DNA of 12,948 nt from Sulfurimonas sp. (lineage in GTDB: Bacteria; Campylobacterota; Campylobacteria; Campylobacterales; Sulfurimonadaceae): NCBI GenBank assembly GCA_027044845.1, contig JALUBM010000295.1:1-12948 (forward strand). Reading direction: 5' to 3'. The notes under the pieces were generated by a model. The model made no database searches. It was not told the origin of the DNA and saw only the letters and a list, made by a program, of their open reading frames with translations. This document shows positions 1 to 8,023 of the stretch, piece by piece. Position numbers and translations under genes: made by a program. Each line of letters begins with the position of its first letter. Position 1 is the stretch's first letter.

Positions 1-96
1 CTGTCCAAATAATGGATGCGTATGCTGTCCAAGTACTTATGCGTGACTTGTCCAAGTTATTATGCGCACTCTGTCCAAATGGGGTGCGTGTCTACA
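1..96. mobile_element. Probable terminus of an IS21/Tn7/Mu-type transposable element (partial)
   Basis: This is the outer end of a transposable element whose body would lie off the left edge. Read inward on the minus strand from position 96 it begins TGTAGACACGCACCCC and contains four evenly spaced copies of one binding-site-like motif. Terminal TGT/ACA and several direct sites about 23 bp apart are typical of elements moved by DDE transposases of the IstA/TnsB/MuA group, which bind arrays of end repeats. Immediately right of ACA (94-96) an open frame continues as a truncated gene, which fits insertion into that gene. No transposase gene, opposite end or target duplication is visible, so the family is inferred. 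The boundary at 96 rests on the ACA and the end of the repeat pattern. Confidence 0.5.
2..88. repeat. Four imperfect direct repeats, TGTCCAA-N6-8-TGCG
   Basis: TGTCCAA occurs at 2, 26, 49 and 72, spaced 24, 23 and 23 bp. Each copy is followed 13-15 bp later by TGCG (17, 40, 63, 85). The two boxes are conserved while the bases between vary, as expected for a two-part protein-binding site placed on one face of the helix about every two turns. The array stops at about 96 and nothing similar occurs elsewhere in the window. Confidence 0.8.
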
Positions 97-243
97 AATG
101 CTCAACAACAATTTAACTATTATCTTTTCAGTACATATTCTGGATACTTTATTGAGGAAGAAAATATAACAAGCAATATTGTTACAGAATTATTAAATGA
201 ATTTAAAACAAATGATGAAAATTTTGTGCTAATAAATAATTAA
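97..243 (+). pseudogene. Truncated C-terminal remnant of an unidentified gene
   Basis: The frame runs from the end of the repeat array to TAA at 241-243 and encodes 48 residues starting NAQQQFNYYLFSTYSGYF and ending ENFVLINN. The composition (aromatic patch, then an acidic helix-like tail) looks like the end of a real protein, but I recognise no family. The same frame reads leftward through the repeats to an ATG at 16, giving a 75-residue ORF. That upstream part is Cys-rich and is translated repeat DNA, so it is unlikely to be native protein. I infer a gene cut by the element. It converges on the minus-strand restriction operon. Confidence 0.4.
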
Positions 244-484
244 CCGTTTCTAAATTCATACAGAAGCCCAGTCTTGTTTTTAAAAGAGCCTATAAAAATG
301 TAATTTATTGGTCTAAAACTACCCTCGAAAGGTCTTTAGAGCCATGGTAAACATAACGTAAATTCTCTTGAAAAATACTCAGTTCATTTATTACAAGATA
401 TCAAATAGTTTAAACTTAAATATATAACAAATTATAAGTATAGAACGCTACATATGACTAGTTTACACAACACTTTACACTTTT
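244..484. other. Intergenic gap between convergent genes
   Basis: No credible gene lies here on either strand. It separates the plus-strand remnant from the minus-strand metalloprotease. It holds one imperfect hairpin: GGTCTAAA at 310-317 against TTTAGAGCC at 335-343, with one bulged G and a 17-nt loop. There is no T-run after either arm, so I do not call it a terminator. A short direct repeat (TTTACAC twice, about 462-479) abuts the protease stop. Otherwise it is plain AT-rich DNA. Confidence 0.6.
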
Positions 485-1153
485 TTAAATAGAAAGCTCA
501 TGTCCATTCTGCTTTAACCACTCTTTTTTCTCCAGATAATTCGGCATAAGTCTTTGAACCTCTTTCCAAAATTTCTCACTGTGTGTTGCCTCTTTTAGAT
601 GTGCAATTTCATGAGCAATGATATAATCAACAACTCCCAAAGGTGCCATTGCTATCTTCCAGTTAAAGTTCAGTGTACCATCTTTAGAACAGGACCCCCA
701 ACGGTAGCCTAACTCTAAAACACGAAAATCCAACACCCCAAGACCATAGTTTTTTCCAAATATTTTAAGTCGTTGTTGCAATTTTTTTCTGAAATGTTCA
801 CTGTACCAAGCTTTAAAAACCTCTTTTGCATTAGAGTGCTGTTTTTTACCAAGAACAAACCATCCGTTTTTAAGTTTTAATCCTATATCTTCATCACTCA
901 TCTCTAAGCGATAGTTTCTTCCTAAATATAAAAAACTCTCTCCGGAGACAAATTTTTTATGCTCTATATCACTCTGATACGATTTCTTTATTACCAGTTT
1001 CTCCCAGATCCAAAGTCTTTTTTTATGTACCTGTTTTTCTATGGCTTCATCAGCTAGGTCATAAGGCACTTTAATCAAAATGTTAGCATCTCGCTCTACT
1101 GAAATTTCTATAGTTTTACGATTTGAGCGAACTACATCATAATCAATTAGCAA
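485..1153 (-). CDS. YgjP-type zinc metallopeptidase (M48/SprT-like, DUF45)
   Basis: A 222-residue soluble protein of the YgjP-like metal-dependent hydrolase family. The zinc signature HEIAH is at residues 181-185, with E182 as the probable catalytic base and H191 (HSEKFW) as the likely third ligand. The family's RWGSCS motif is at 151-156, upstream of a segment ending in NWKIAMAPL. Length is close to the usual 220-240 residues and I see no signal peptide or membrane segment, so it should act in the cytoplasm. The start is TTG at 1151-1153: a strong GGAGG sits 9 nt upstream, and the frame has no ATG near its beginning. The gene overlaps the end of hsdR by 11 bp, so it is probably translationally coupled to it. 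Members are often found beside type I restriction genes. The substrate is unknown; processing or turnover of HsdR or another operon protein is only a guess. Confidence 0.9.
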   Translation of the reverse strand: MLIDYDVVRSNRKTIEISVERDANILIKVPYDLADEAIEKQVHKKRLWIWEKLVIKKSYQSDIEHKKFVSGESFLYLGRNYRLEMSDEDIGLKLKNGWFVLGKKQHSNAKEVFKAWYSEHFRKKLQQRLKIFGKNYGLGVLDFRVLELGYRWGSCSKDGTLNFNWKIAMAPLGVVDYIIAHEIAHLKEATHSEKFWKEVQRLMPNYLEKKEWLKQNGHELSI

Positions 1154-4100
1154 GCTCTAAGTCCTCCAAGTTTTTATGATTCTCTTTAGTGATACTCATA
1201 AACTGCTCTTTTATCTCAGCAATTTTTGTAATTAAACTCTTTTGTTTGGTGTTAGCAATGAGCCCAACAAGATAGTTCTCTAAGTTATGCCTTGCACTCT
1301 GACCTGTTGCACCCCAAAAATCAACCCTTTGTATCTCCCGTGATGCCATCTCAACACTATTAATGACCAATTCCACTATAGTATCGCATAGTTCTTCCTG
1401 CGTACACTCATCCTCATTAAAATAACTAACAAAAAGATCATAGTAAGGCATACATACCTCACAGCCAATCTTTTCAAATACCTCTAGGAGTTCACGACCA
1501 TCTTCCATATCTTCTTTAAACTTTGAAAGTTTTTCTACAAGTTTTTCCCACTCCCCTTTATGCTCTGCAATAATTTTTTCCAACTTTTCAGCTAAAGATT
1601 TATAATAGATCGGGTCTTTATCTAGGTTTATATGAATAGTATAACGCAGAGCATGTTCCATCTCAGAAGCAACTGCTTTGTCGCTTCTCCCCTTGAGTGC
1701 CTGTTCAAACTCATCATCAAGTATAGAGATAGCTCTTACTTTTGTCTCTATCCCTTGACTTACAAGATGCTCATCTATCAAAGCTTTTACTTTGGCACCA
1801 ATACCTTCAATGTTAAGTGCAACATCTCTATATCTTCGTGCAGCTTCATTTTTAATGGCTGCTAAAACTTTAGCATCATCAAGATAAAATCGCTTAATAG
1901 GATCTGGTAAAATAGAGTCTATAACTTTTGTAAACTCTTTAAAAAGTACTTTAAACTCTTGACGCAGTTTTTCACCAGCTAAAAGAATAATAGCATCCTC
2001 AAATGTTGCTTCACTTATCTCTTCTATACCATGTGCATCAAAGAACTGCATCACCTTTCTATGGGATAGTTCAAGTTGATTATAAAGTTCACTCTTATCA
2101 CTCATTACATCTTCTATCTCATCGTTTTCATAATTACTCAAAGCCTCTTTAAGATGTGCTCCCACACCATAATAATCTACTATAAGTCCTTGAGATTTTC
2201 CCTCATAAGTTCTATTTACTCGTGCTATGGCTTGAAGAAGATTATGTGCTGTTAGTTTTTTATCAAGATACATCACCTGCTCTATGGGTGCATCAAAACC
2301 GGTTAAAAGCATATCACTCACTACCAAAAAAGCAAGAGGTGAGAGTTCGAGAGTTTGTTTAAACTCTGCGACACTCTTCTCTTTATGTGTTTTGGAGCTA
2401 AACTCTTTTGGAAATTCATCTGGATTGTCATTGTGTTGATGCGATATAACAACAGTTGAACTCAATCTGCCAACCAGCTCTTTATAAGGCTCATCATCCG
2501 TCATATTTTCATAGTACTCTTTTAAAGCTTTACTCAGTGCTTCATTATAGCGAAGTGCAGCCTTTCGTGAAGAGCTTACTACTTGCGCTTTGTAACCATT
2601 TGGCAAGATATTTTTTATATAGTGTCGCACTATATCTTTGGCTATCATCTCTATGCGTTTAGGTGCTTCAAGGATATCCCCTTTTGTTCCATACTTTTTC
2701 TTTATCTCCTCTATTTGCTCCTTTGTAAGCTCCCCAAAGAGATCTTCAAATTTAGAGTCAAACTCTCCTCTGTTGTCAATTGCATCTTTTGAAGTCATCC
2801 CCTCATAGACTATGGGTACTGTCGCACCATCAGCTACAGCCTCTTTTATTTTATAAGTATCTATGTAAGAGCCAAAAGAATCAACCGTTTTTCCAACTGG
2901 TGTTCCTGTAAAAGCAAGTTTAACAGCATTTGGCAATGCTAGTCTGAGTGATGCCCCAAGTTTTGAGTACTGTGTACGATGTGCTTCATCGATGAGGACA
3001 AGTATCTCCTCTTTTTCACTCAGTGCACTCTCAATATCATCACTGAACTTTTGCATCATAGTCATAGTAATATCACTTACATCATTGGAGAGTTTTTTCT
3101 TCAAATCATTCGCACTTGATGCCACCAAAATTTTCTCTCCGGTAAGTGCTGCTGTCTCTTCTAACTGTTCTTCAAGATCACTTCTATCGACAATCAAAAC
3201 AATTTTATAGTTTTGCATCGCTTCAAGTGTTCTGGAGTGTTTTATAAGAAAGACCATAGTAAGTGATTTACCACTCCCTTGAGTATGCCAAATAACTCCA
3301 CTTCTCTCTTTGGCACTTTTTGCTTCAAGTATGCGTTTTATGCTCTTTTTAACAGCACGATATTGTTGATAACGACATACAATTTTTATGCGTTTTCGAC
3401 CACTTCCCATCACAATAATAAAATCTCTGAGTATCTCTAAAAGGTTTTGTTGTGCAAGCATACCCGCTATTAAAATATCTTGCTCATCATCACCAAACTC
3501 ACTTAAATTTTTAGGATATGGATCTCTCCAACTCAAAAAATGTTCCAAGTTTGAGCTGATAGTTCCAGATTTTGCTTCTGTTCGTGAGCTAGTTACTACA
3601 AAAGCATTGGTATGAAAAAGCTTTGATGCACCTTCACTTTGCTGGGTTCCTCTTGCATTCATATAACGCTTGAGCTGATTGACAGCTTCTGCAGTTGGGT
3701 CTGTAATGTCTGGAGCTTTACACTCCACTACCACCAAGGGAATGCCATTTACAAACAGAGTGATGTCAGGTATGATAGTCTCAGCACCATCCACCATAAA
3801 CTGTGAAACTGCCAAAAAGTCATTGTTTTCTATATTTTCAAAATCTATATATTTTACAGTTGGAGATTTCGCCTCTGTCTCGTAGTTTATATCTACCGAT
3901 GTGTTTTCAAGTAAAAGTGCAGTAGATGCTAGGTTGTTTTCAAAAAGAGAGCCCTCATTTACATTTGCAAGTGTAGCTATAACTTCATCTATCTGCTCAT
4001 CTCTAAGCCATGAACCATTTATCTTTTTGATAGCACTAAAGAGTCTCTCTTTTAAAAGCACTTCTTTAAAACTACTTCGACCAAGCAGTGCATTTTGTGT

Positions 4101-4214
4101 TCTAAGTTTATTCTCTTTATCGGCAATGACTAAAGTTTTCCACCCTTGAGCCTTAAGCTGTTCTAAAAATTTCTTTTCTACATAATTGGCTTCTCGTATC
4201 CAGCTGCTACTCAT
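1143..4214 (-). CDS. hsdR: Type I restriction enzyme HsdR, motor and endonuclease subunit
   Basis: This subunit of the HsdR2M2S complex translocates DNA using ATP and cuts it after the methylase core meets an unmodified site. In residues counted from ATG at 4214, the N-terminal PD-(D/E)XK nuclease has PD at 149-150, ECK at 164-166 and the type I-specific QxxxY as QLKRY at 180-184. The SF2 motor follows: Walker A GSGKS at 313-317 (in HTQGSGKS), DEAH at 409-412, FTGTP at about 435-439, TGFDAP at 638-643 and QAIARVNR at 661-668. The remaining 350 or so residues are helical and match the HsdM-binding tail of the family. The length of 1023 residues is normal and all key residues are present, so it looks intact. 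A GTG at 4217 is possible, but AGGGG at 4220-4224 sits 5 nt before ATG and only 2 nt before GTG. The start overlaps fic by 8 bp. No hsdM or hsdS is in the window. Confidence 0.97.
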   Translation of the reverse strand: MSSSWIREANYVEKKFLEQLKAQGWKTLVIADKENKLRTQNALLGRSSFKEVLLKERLFSAIKKINGSWLRDEQIDEVIATLANVNEGSLFENNLASTALLLENTSVDINYETEAKSPTVKYIDFENIENNDFLAVSQFMVDGAETIIPDITLFVNGIPLVVVECKAPDITDPTAEAVNQLKRYMNARGTQQSEGASKLFHTNAFVVTSSRTEAKSGTISSNLEHFLSWRDPYPKNLSEFGDDEQDILIAGMLAQQNLLEILRDFIIVMGSGRKRIKIVCRYQQYRAVKKSIKRILEAKSAKERSGVIWHTQGSGKSLTMVFLIKHSRTLEAMQNYKIVLIVDRSDLEEQLEETAALTGEKILVASSANDLKKKLSNDVSDITMTMMQKFSDDIESALSEKEEILVLIDEAHRTQYSKLGASLRLALPNAVKLAFTGTPVGKTVDSFGSYIDTYKIKEAVADGATVPIVYEGMTSKDAIDNRGEFDSKFEDLFGELTKEQIEEIKKKYGTKGDILEAPKRIEMIAKDIVRHYIKNILPNGYKAQVVSSSRKAALRYNEALSKALKEYYENMTDDEPYKELVGRLSSTVVISHQHNDNPDEFPKEFSSKTHKEKSVAEFKQTLELSPLAFLVVSDMLLTGFDAPIEQVMYLDKKLTAHNLLQAIARVNRTYEGKSQGLIVDYYGVGAHLKEALSNYENDEIEDVMSDKSELYNQLELSHRKVMQFFDAHGIEEISEATFEDAIILLAGEKLRQEFKVLFKEFTKVIDSILPDPIKRFYLDDAKVLAAIKNEAARRYRDVALNIEGIGAKVKALIDEHLVSQGIETKVRAISILDDEFEQALKGRSDKAVASEMEHALRYTIHINLDKDPIYYKSLAEKLEKIIAEHKGEWEKLVEKLSKFKEDMEDGRELLEVFEKIGCEVCMPYYDLFVSYFNEDECTQEELCDTIVELVINSVEMASREIQRVDFWGATGQSARHNLENYLVGLIANTKQKSLITKIAEIKEQFMSITKENHKNLEDLELAN
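1163..1167 (-). promoter_or_regulatory. Shine-Dalgarno GGAGG that fixes the TTG start of the metalloprotease
   Basis: GGAGG lies inside the last codons of hsdR, 9 nt before TTG (1151-1153). It is the best ribosome-binding site in the window and is the main reason for accepting a non-ATG start. Confidence 0.75.
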
Positions 4215-5289
4215 CACTTCCCCTCACCCGTAAAAGTTCAAAAAGCTTGACATTGACAAAGTATATCTCACGCCCTACTTTTACACTTTTGAGTATGCCG
4301 TAAACTTCTAGCTCTTTAAGATACGAAGTAGCAGTTTTACGAGTTACACCCAACTCATCTATAAGGAATGTTATCTTTGTATATGGATGTTTGAAAAGTA
4401 TCTCAAGTAGATCTTTTGAGTAAAATTTGGAAAAATTTGCTTTTAAAATCTCTTTTGTTTTATGCATCAAACTTACTATTTTCTCTATTAGCACAACACT
4501 TTGAAGTGATGTCGTCTCAACTCCTCTAAGCATGTAAAGCACCCACTCCTCCCATGCATCTTCTTTTCGTACTTTGTTGAGAAGTGTGTAATACTCACTT
4601 TTATGCTCTATGATATAAGAGCTAAGGTATAAAACGGGTACATCCAAAAGATTATTGAGTATCAAGTAAAGTATATTTATGATTCTGCCTGTACGCCCAT
4701 TTCCATCATAAAACGGGTGAATTGACTCAAATTGGTAATGTATGATTGCCATCTTGGTCAAAATATCAAAATCATCAAGCTCACTGTTGTTAATATACTC
4801 CTCCAAATTATCCATCAAATTTTGAATATCTTGATAGTTTTGCGGTGGCATATAGACTACATTACCACGACTGTCTTTGAGCACTGTACCACTTTGTGAG
4901 CGAATCCCTGCATCATTATCTTCAAGCTTTTGTTGTATAGCTACGATATGGCGTTTTAAAAGTAGTTTTTTCTCCTGCACAAGTTCAAAACCAAGATAAA
5001 GTGCTTCACGATAACGCTGTACCTCTTTAGCCTCAACAGAAATGTTTTGAGAACTCACACCTGCGCGATAGAGTTCATCATGAGTAGTGACAACATTTTC
5101 TATCTCGGAAGAGTCTTTAGCTTCTTGTAGTGAGAGAGCATTTATAAGTATGCTTTGGTTTGGTATGGAGCGAGCAGCCCCTTTTAACTCTGCCAAGGCA
5201 CGATTTGCCTTGATAATTTGCTTGAGAACTGCTTTTGATTCTATATCTTTCTTTAGTGGTAATTTAGGAGGAATATAACCAACTTCCAT
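4207..5289 (-). CDS. fic: Fic-family AMP-transferase with inhibitory helix and C-terminal winged helix
   Basis: A 360-residue protein that should transfer AMP (or another nucleotide) from an NTP to a hydroxyl side chain of a target. The catalytic motif HPFYDGNGRTGR at 191-202 is complete, with H191 as base and the NGR residues for phosphate binding. An inhibitory (S/T)xxxE(G/N) motif is present near the N-terminus (S60...E64-N65 in SSEIEN), as in class II Fic enzymes, so the protein is probably held inactive until relieved. The flap before the active site is SGTVLKDSRGNVVYMPP at 133-149. Residues about 290-346 form a winged helix (TKITFLIDELGVTRKTATSYLKELE is the recognition region), suggesting DNA binding or autoregulation. 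The ATG start has only a weak TAAGG 10 nt upstream. Fic genes of this type commonly sit between hsdS and hsdR, but their role in restriction is not established. Confidence 0.95.
   Translation of the reverse strand: MEVGYIPPKLPLKKDIESKAVLKQIIKANRALAELKGAARSIPNQSILINALSLQEAKDSSEIENVVTTHDELYRAGVSSQNISVEAKEVQRYREALYLGFELVQEKKLLLKRHIVAIQQKLEDNDAGIRSQSGTVLKDSRGNVVYMPPQNYQDIQNLMDNLEEYINNSELDDFDILTKMAIIHYQFESIHPFYDGNGRTGRIINILYLILNNLLDVPVLYLSSYIIEHKSEYYTLLNKVRKEDAWEEWVLYMLRGVETTSLQSVVLIEKIVSLMHKTKEILKANFSKFYSKDLLEILFKHPYTKITFLIDELGVTRKTATSYLKELEVYGILKSVKVGREIYFVNVKLFELLRVRGSDE
4220..4224 (-). promoter_or_regulatory. Shine-Dalgarno AGGGG deciding the hsdR start
   Basis: AGGGG, within GTGAGGGGAA, lies 5 nt before ATG (4212-4214) and 2 nt before the in-frame GTG (4215-4217). 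The spacing favours ATG. It lies inside the end of fic, so hsdR translation is probably coupled to fic. Confidence 0.6.
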
Positions 5290-5311
5290 AGTAAGTATGC
5301 CTTATAGGTGT

Positions 5312-5357
5312 AAAATTACCACTATTCTACCACAATAATTAAAATAGTGGTAATTTT
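5312..5357. repeat. Perfect 15-bp inverted repeat upstream of fic: operator or bidirectional terminator
   Basis: AAAATTACCACTATT at 5312-5326 is repeated in perfect inversion at 5343-5357 with a 16-nt loop. One flank is A-rich and the other T-rich, so transcripts in either direction would form a hairpin followed by U's; on the minus strand the run is only UUUU. It lies 35 bp after the PLD-protein stop and 23 bp before the fic ATG. Further degenerate copies of TTACCACTATT lie at 5327-5337 and 5367-5377 in direct orientation. Multiple copies over a likely promoter favour an operator, perhaps for the winged helix of Fic itself. The hairpin-plus-U shape favours a terminator. Both could hold. Confidence 0.7.
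5324..5353 (-). promoter_or_regulatory. Candidate sigma-70-type promoter for fic-hsdR-protease
   Basis: On the minus strand a -35-like TTACCA (5348-5353) and a -10-like TAGAAT (5324-5329) are separated by 18 bp, with the fic ATG 34 nt beyond the -10. Both boxes overlap the arms of the inverted repeat, so a protein bound there would block this promoter. The boxes are recognised by eye, and AT-rich DNA yields such matches easily. Confidence 0.35.
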
Positions 5358-5392
5358 TTTGATTTTTTACTACTATAATAACATGTCTTTTT

Positions 5393-8023
5393 CTAAAAAT
5401 GAATTTTATTAATCAAATAATCTTGACTGAATATTTGAATTGCCTTTTGAGAGGATTGAGATATACCTAACTCACTAACTTTAATTAAATCAAGAAGAGG
5501 CAGTGTAAAGTTCACCACATAAGATTTTTCTCTTTGTGAACGATTGAGAGAAATTGTATGTGCCCTATCATCACTTTTTGGCTTACGTTTTCGCATATAC
5601 TTATTTGTAACAATATAAAAATCTTCTTTACCTTGCCACAATATTTCACCTCTTTCTACTTCTCTAAACGCTAACTTATCTTTATACATACTCACAGAAA
5701 CTTTTGACAACTTATCAAGAATTTCATTTAAAGCTTCACCATTACTAACTACAAGCCCCCATAACATTCCATATATTTGTAAGACTTCATCCATATCTTG
5801 GATATTTAATACTGTCAATACTTTATTAAGTTCAAAATTTATACTCTCTTTATCTGCACCCGTAAATACCCATCTGTACTTTGCATGAACCAGTATTGCA
5901 GAAAGTAACAATCTTATATATTTAATATCAGTAGATGGCTCTATTGAAAACAGCCAAGCTAACATTGTTGCACTCAGTTCTGCTGATTGTAAATCTTCTA
6001 CTCTACTATCTTCTTGAATAAGCTTTAGTTCTAGGTATCCTTTTTTTTCATCCTCTTCACAAGAAAAGAAAAATTCTGTCCAAAGTGTATAAGTAGCATC
6101 AAAATACTCTTCGCTACTGATCCAATCATTATCATATCCAAGGCGTAAGATAATTGATGCAACCTTCAAATCATCAAATAATACATGTAAAGGTCTATTT
6201 TCAATAATTTCTTTGTTCGTAAATGCATCAACAAGCGTTTCTATGAGATTTTTAATTTTCTTTTTTTCATTTGATTTTAATTCATATTTTTCTTTTTTTT
6301 CAAAATCACCCTGGTTAATATCAACAGAGTCATTTTTAAGTTTTTCTTCTAATTCTTCTTGTGTTAAAACTTCAGTATCTTCTTGAGTATGGCTTTTTAT
6401 CCCCAGATACTGTTTTAGAATAGCATTTATATCAAAACTATACCTTTTAGATAAGTCTGAATGTACATTTGTAAAATCATAACTATCAACAAATACATCA
6501 CTAGTATTAAAAAGAGTCCTCTTTGTCTCTGCATCACTAGCTTTAGATTCATCCAAAGGGTTACTATTTTCACGCTTAGGGGCATGTGTAAGATATTCAT
6601 TGAATACTTTTAAAAGTTCACCAAAAGCAGTATGGCTCCAAAAAGTATCTGTACTTCCCTGTATAAAATCATTTAAACTTCTTCTTTTCCCAGAAGTTGA
6701 AAGCTCTTCTTCATAATCAACCCATATTTCACTGGAAGAAAAAACTTTGTCTGTATCAATCTCTTTAAACAGTAAACATAAACGAATGGGATCAATATCA
6801 AGTTCTTCAATATATAAAATATCTTCATCTCCAAATCTAACATTATATTCAACACCATCTATCTGACAAGCAACAATTTGATATCCAGATTTGAGTTTAT
6901 ATGCAACCTTGATATGTTTATATTCATACTGAGCTAAATATAGTTGAACAGGATTTTCTTCTGATTTATCATCATATGATTCTTCTACCTCTTCTCGTGT
7001 CTTTGGAATAAACTCTACACTATCTATCTCTATATCATTGGTATAGCTTGTTTCAAACTCATCTAAAGAGATTTCTCTGATACTCATGAGTTCTGCATTA
7101 CCAAAATGTGTACCATCTGTAGCTAATGCAGCCTGAGAGCAATTAGCACTACCCGAAAATACAACTACCCTATCACTATAGACGAAAGCATAGAATTTTG
7201 CATGCATGAAAGCCTGCTTCTTTTTTTCTAGATTAACATGTATAAAATCCGTTGCCCTGACAGATGTATTACTTGCCAGAGTATCAATGATTTCTTTTGT
7301 AAGCTCTGAATGTCTATTCTGTGCAAAGATCTCAATTTTCTTAGGTTTAAAAGTAGTATTTAACCGTTCAATTGTCTTACCTTCTCTATCAAAATAAGGA
7401 CTTTGGATAATTAGGCGTTCACATTCTCCAGAAACATACTTTTTCATCTGTTCTATCAATGAATCATTGTTATTTATCCAACCAACTAAACCTTTTGGCT
7501 CATCCATATCCAATGACCATAATGCGGTAGCATTATCATAAGCTTCACTGATTGGTTTAGAAATATTATTGTTATTAGGTAACCAATTTACTAAACCATC
7601 CAAATATTTCTTGAAAGCACAAAAGATGGCTGTCCCATCTTCATCACTTTTATAACTATTCCAAATCTCTGCATTTTGTCTCCATCCTCCAAAAGTAAGA
7701 TTACCGCTTCCTACAAAAAGTGATGCCTTTTCTTTTCCTGATACTAAAACAGCTTTAGGATGAAATCGCCTATATGCTTTACCCATATTTACAGGTACTA
7801 CTCTATAACGTTTTCCAAGACCACTAATTACTAACTTTTGATTTGCATAACTCTCTTCTACACATTGAGCATCTGCATATATTGTCAATGTAGGGTTTCC
7901 TATCTTCTTTAAATGTTTCAGTACAACTGTTTGAATAAATATAAAATCAATGTTATGAGTAAGAACTATCACACTATTGACATTTTTTTCATTACTGATA
8001 GCTTGTAAAATATCTCCTCTCAT
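5393..8023 (-). CDS. Phospholipase D-like nuclease domain protein, probable defence effector
   Basis: An 876-residue protein with two PLD-type half-sites in its first 320 residues. The first has H88-P-K90, then GSGN (N108) and E119; the second has H274-A-K276, then GSAN (N294) and E311. HxK followed by N and E, without the lipase-type Asp, is the arrangement of PLD-superfamily nucleases such as Nuc and BfiI. The two copies would fold into one active site inside a single chain, with a His as nucleophile. The next 550 residues match nothing I know: a beta-rich part (about 360-440), a charged acidic/lysine linker (about 545-600) and a helical C-terminal part. There is no signal peptide, so a cytoplasmic DNA or RNA target is more likely than lipid. 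ATG overlaps the stop of the preceding gene as ATGA, with AGGAG 7 nt upstream. It is probably the nuclease of a three-gene system with the helicase; that role is inferred. Confidence 0.85.
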   Translation of the reverse strand: MRGDILQAISNEKNVNSVIVLTHNIDFIFIQTVVLKHLKKIGNPTLTIYADAQCVEESYANQKLVISGLGKRYRVVPVNMGKAYRRFHPKAVLVSGKEKASLFVGSGNLTFGGWRQNAEIWNSYKSDEDGTAIFCAFKKYLDGLVNWLPNNNNISKPISEAYDNATALWSLDMDEPKGLVGWINNNDSLIEQMKKYVSGECERLIIQSPYFDREGKTIERLNTTFKPKKIEIFAQNRHSELTKEIIDTLASNTSVRATDFIHVNLEKKKQAFMHAKFYAFVYSDRVVVFSGSANCSQAALATDGTHFGNAELMSIREISLDEFETSYTNDIEIDSVEFIPKTREEVEESYDDKSEENPVQLYLAQYEYKHIKVAYKLKSGYQIVACQIDGVEYNVRFGDEDILYIEELDIDPIRLCLLFKEIDTDKVFSSSEIWVDYEEELSTSGKRRSLNDFIQGSTDTFWSHTAFGELLKVFNEYLTHAPKRENSNPLDESKASDAETKRTLFNTSDVFVDSYDFTNVHSDLSKRYSFDINAILKQYLGIKSHTQEDTEVLTQEELEEKLKNDSVDINQGDFEKKEKYELKSNEKKKIKNLIETLVDAFTNKEIIENRPLHVLFDDLKVASIILRLGYDNDWISSEEYFDATYTLWTEFFFSCEEDEKKGYLELKLIQEDSRVEDLQSAELSATMLAWLFSIEPSTDIKYIRLLLSAILVHAKYRWVFTGADKESINFELNKVLTVLNIQDMDEVLQIYGMLWGLVVSNGEALNEILDKLSKVSVSMYKDKLAFREVERGEILWQGKEDFYIVTNKYMRKRKPKSDDRAHTISLNRSQREKSYVVNFTLPLLDLIKVSELGISQSSQKAIQIFSQDYLINKIHF

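Noticed and set aside
1..96. CRISPR array
   Set aside because: The four units are imperfect, with two short conserved boxes and no identical long repeats or unique spacers of constant length, and no cas gene is present.
310..343. Hairpin as terminator for the convergent genes
   Set aside because: The stem is short with a bulge and a 17-nt loop, and neither side is followed by a T-run.
460..480. TTTACAC direct repeat next to the protease stop
   Set aside because: Only two seven-base copies in very AT-rich DNA; too little to call a site.
5043..5078. Octapeptide GVSSQNIS present in both Fic (77-84) and the helicase C-terminus (1051-1058)
   Set aside because: The codons differ at several positions, the surroundings are unrelated, and an eight-residue match of common residues is most likely chance.
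6673..6858. 61-residue minus-strand reading frame inside the PLD gene
   Set aside because: It lies wholly within the larger frame on the same strand, has a low-complexity sequence and no good start context.
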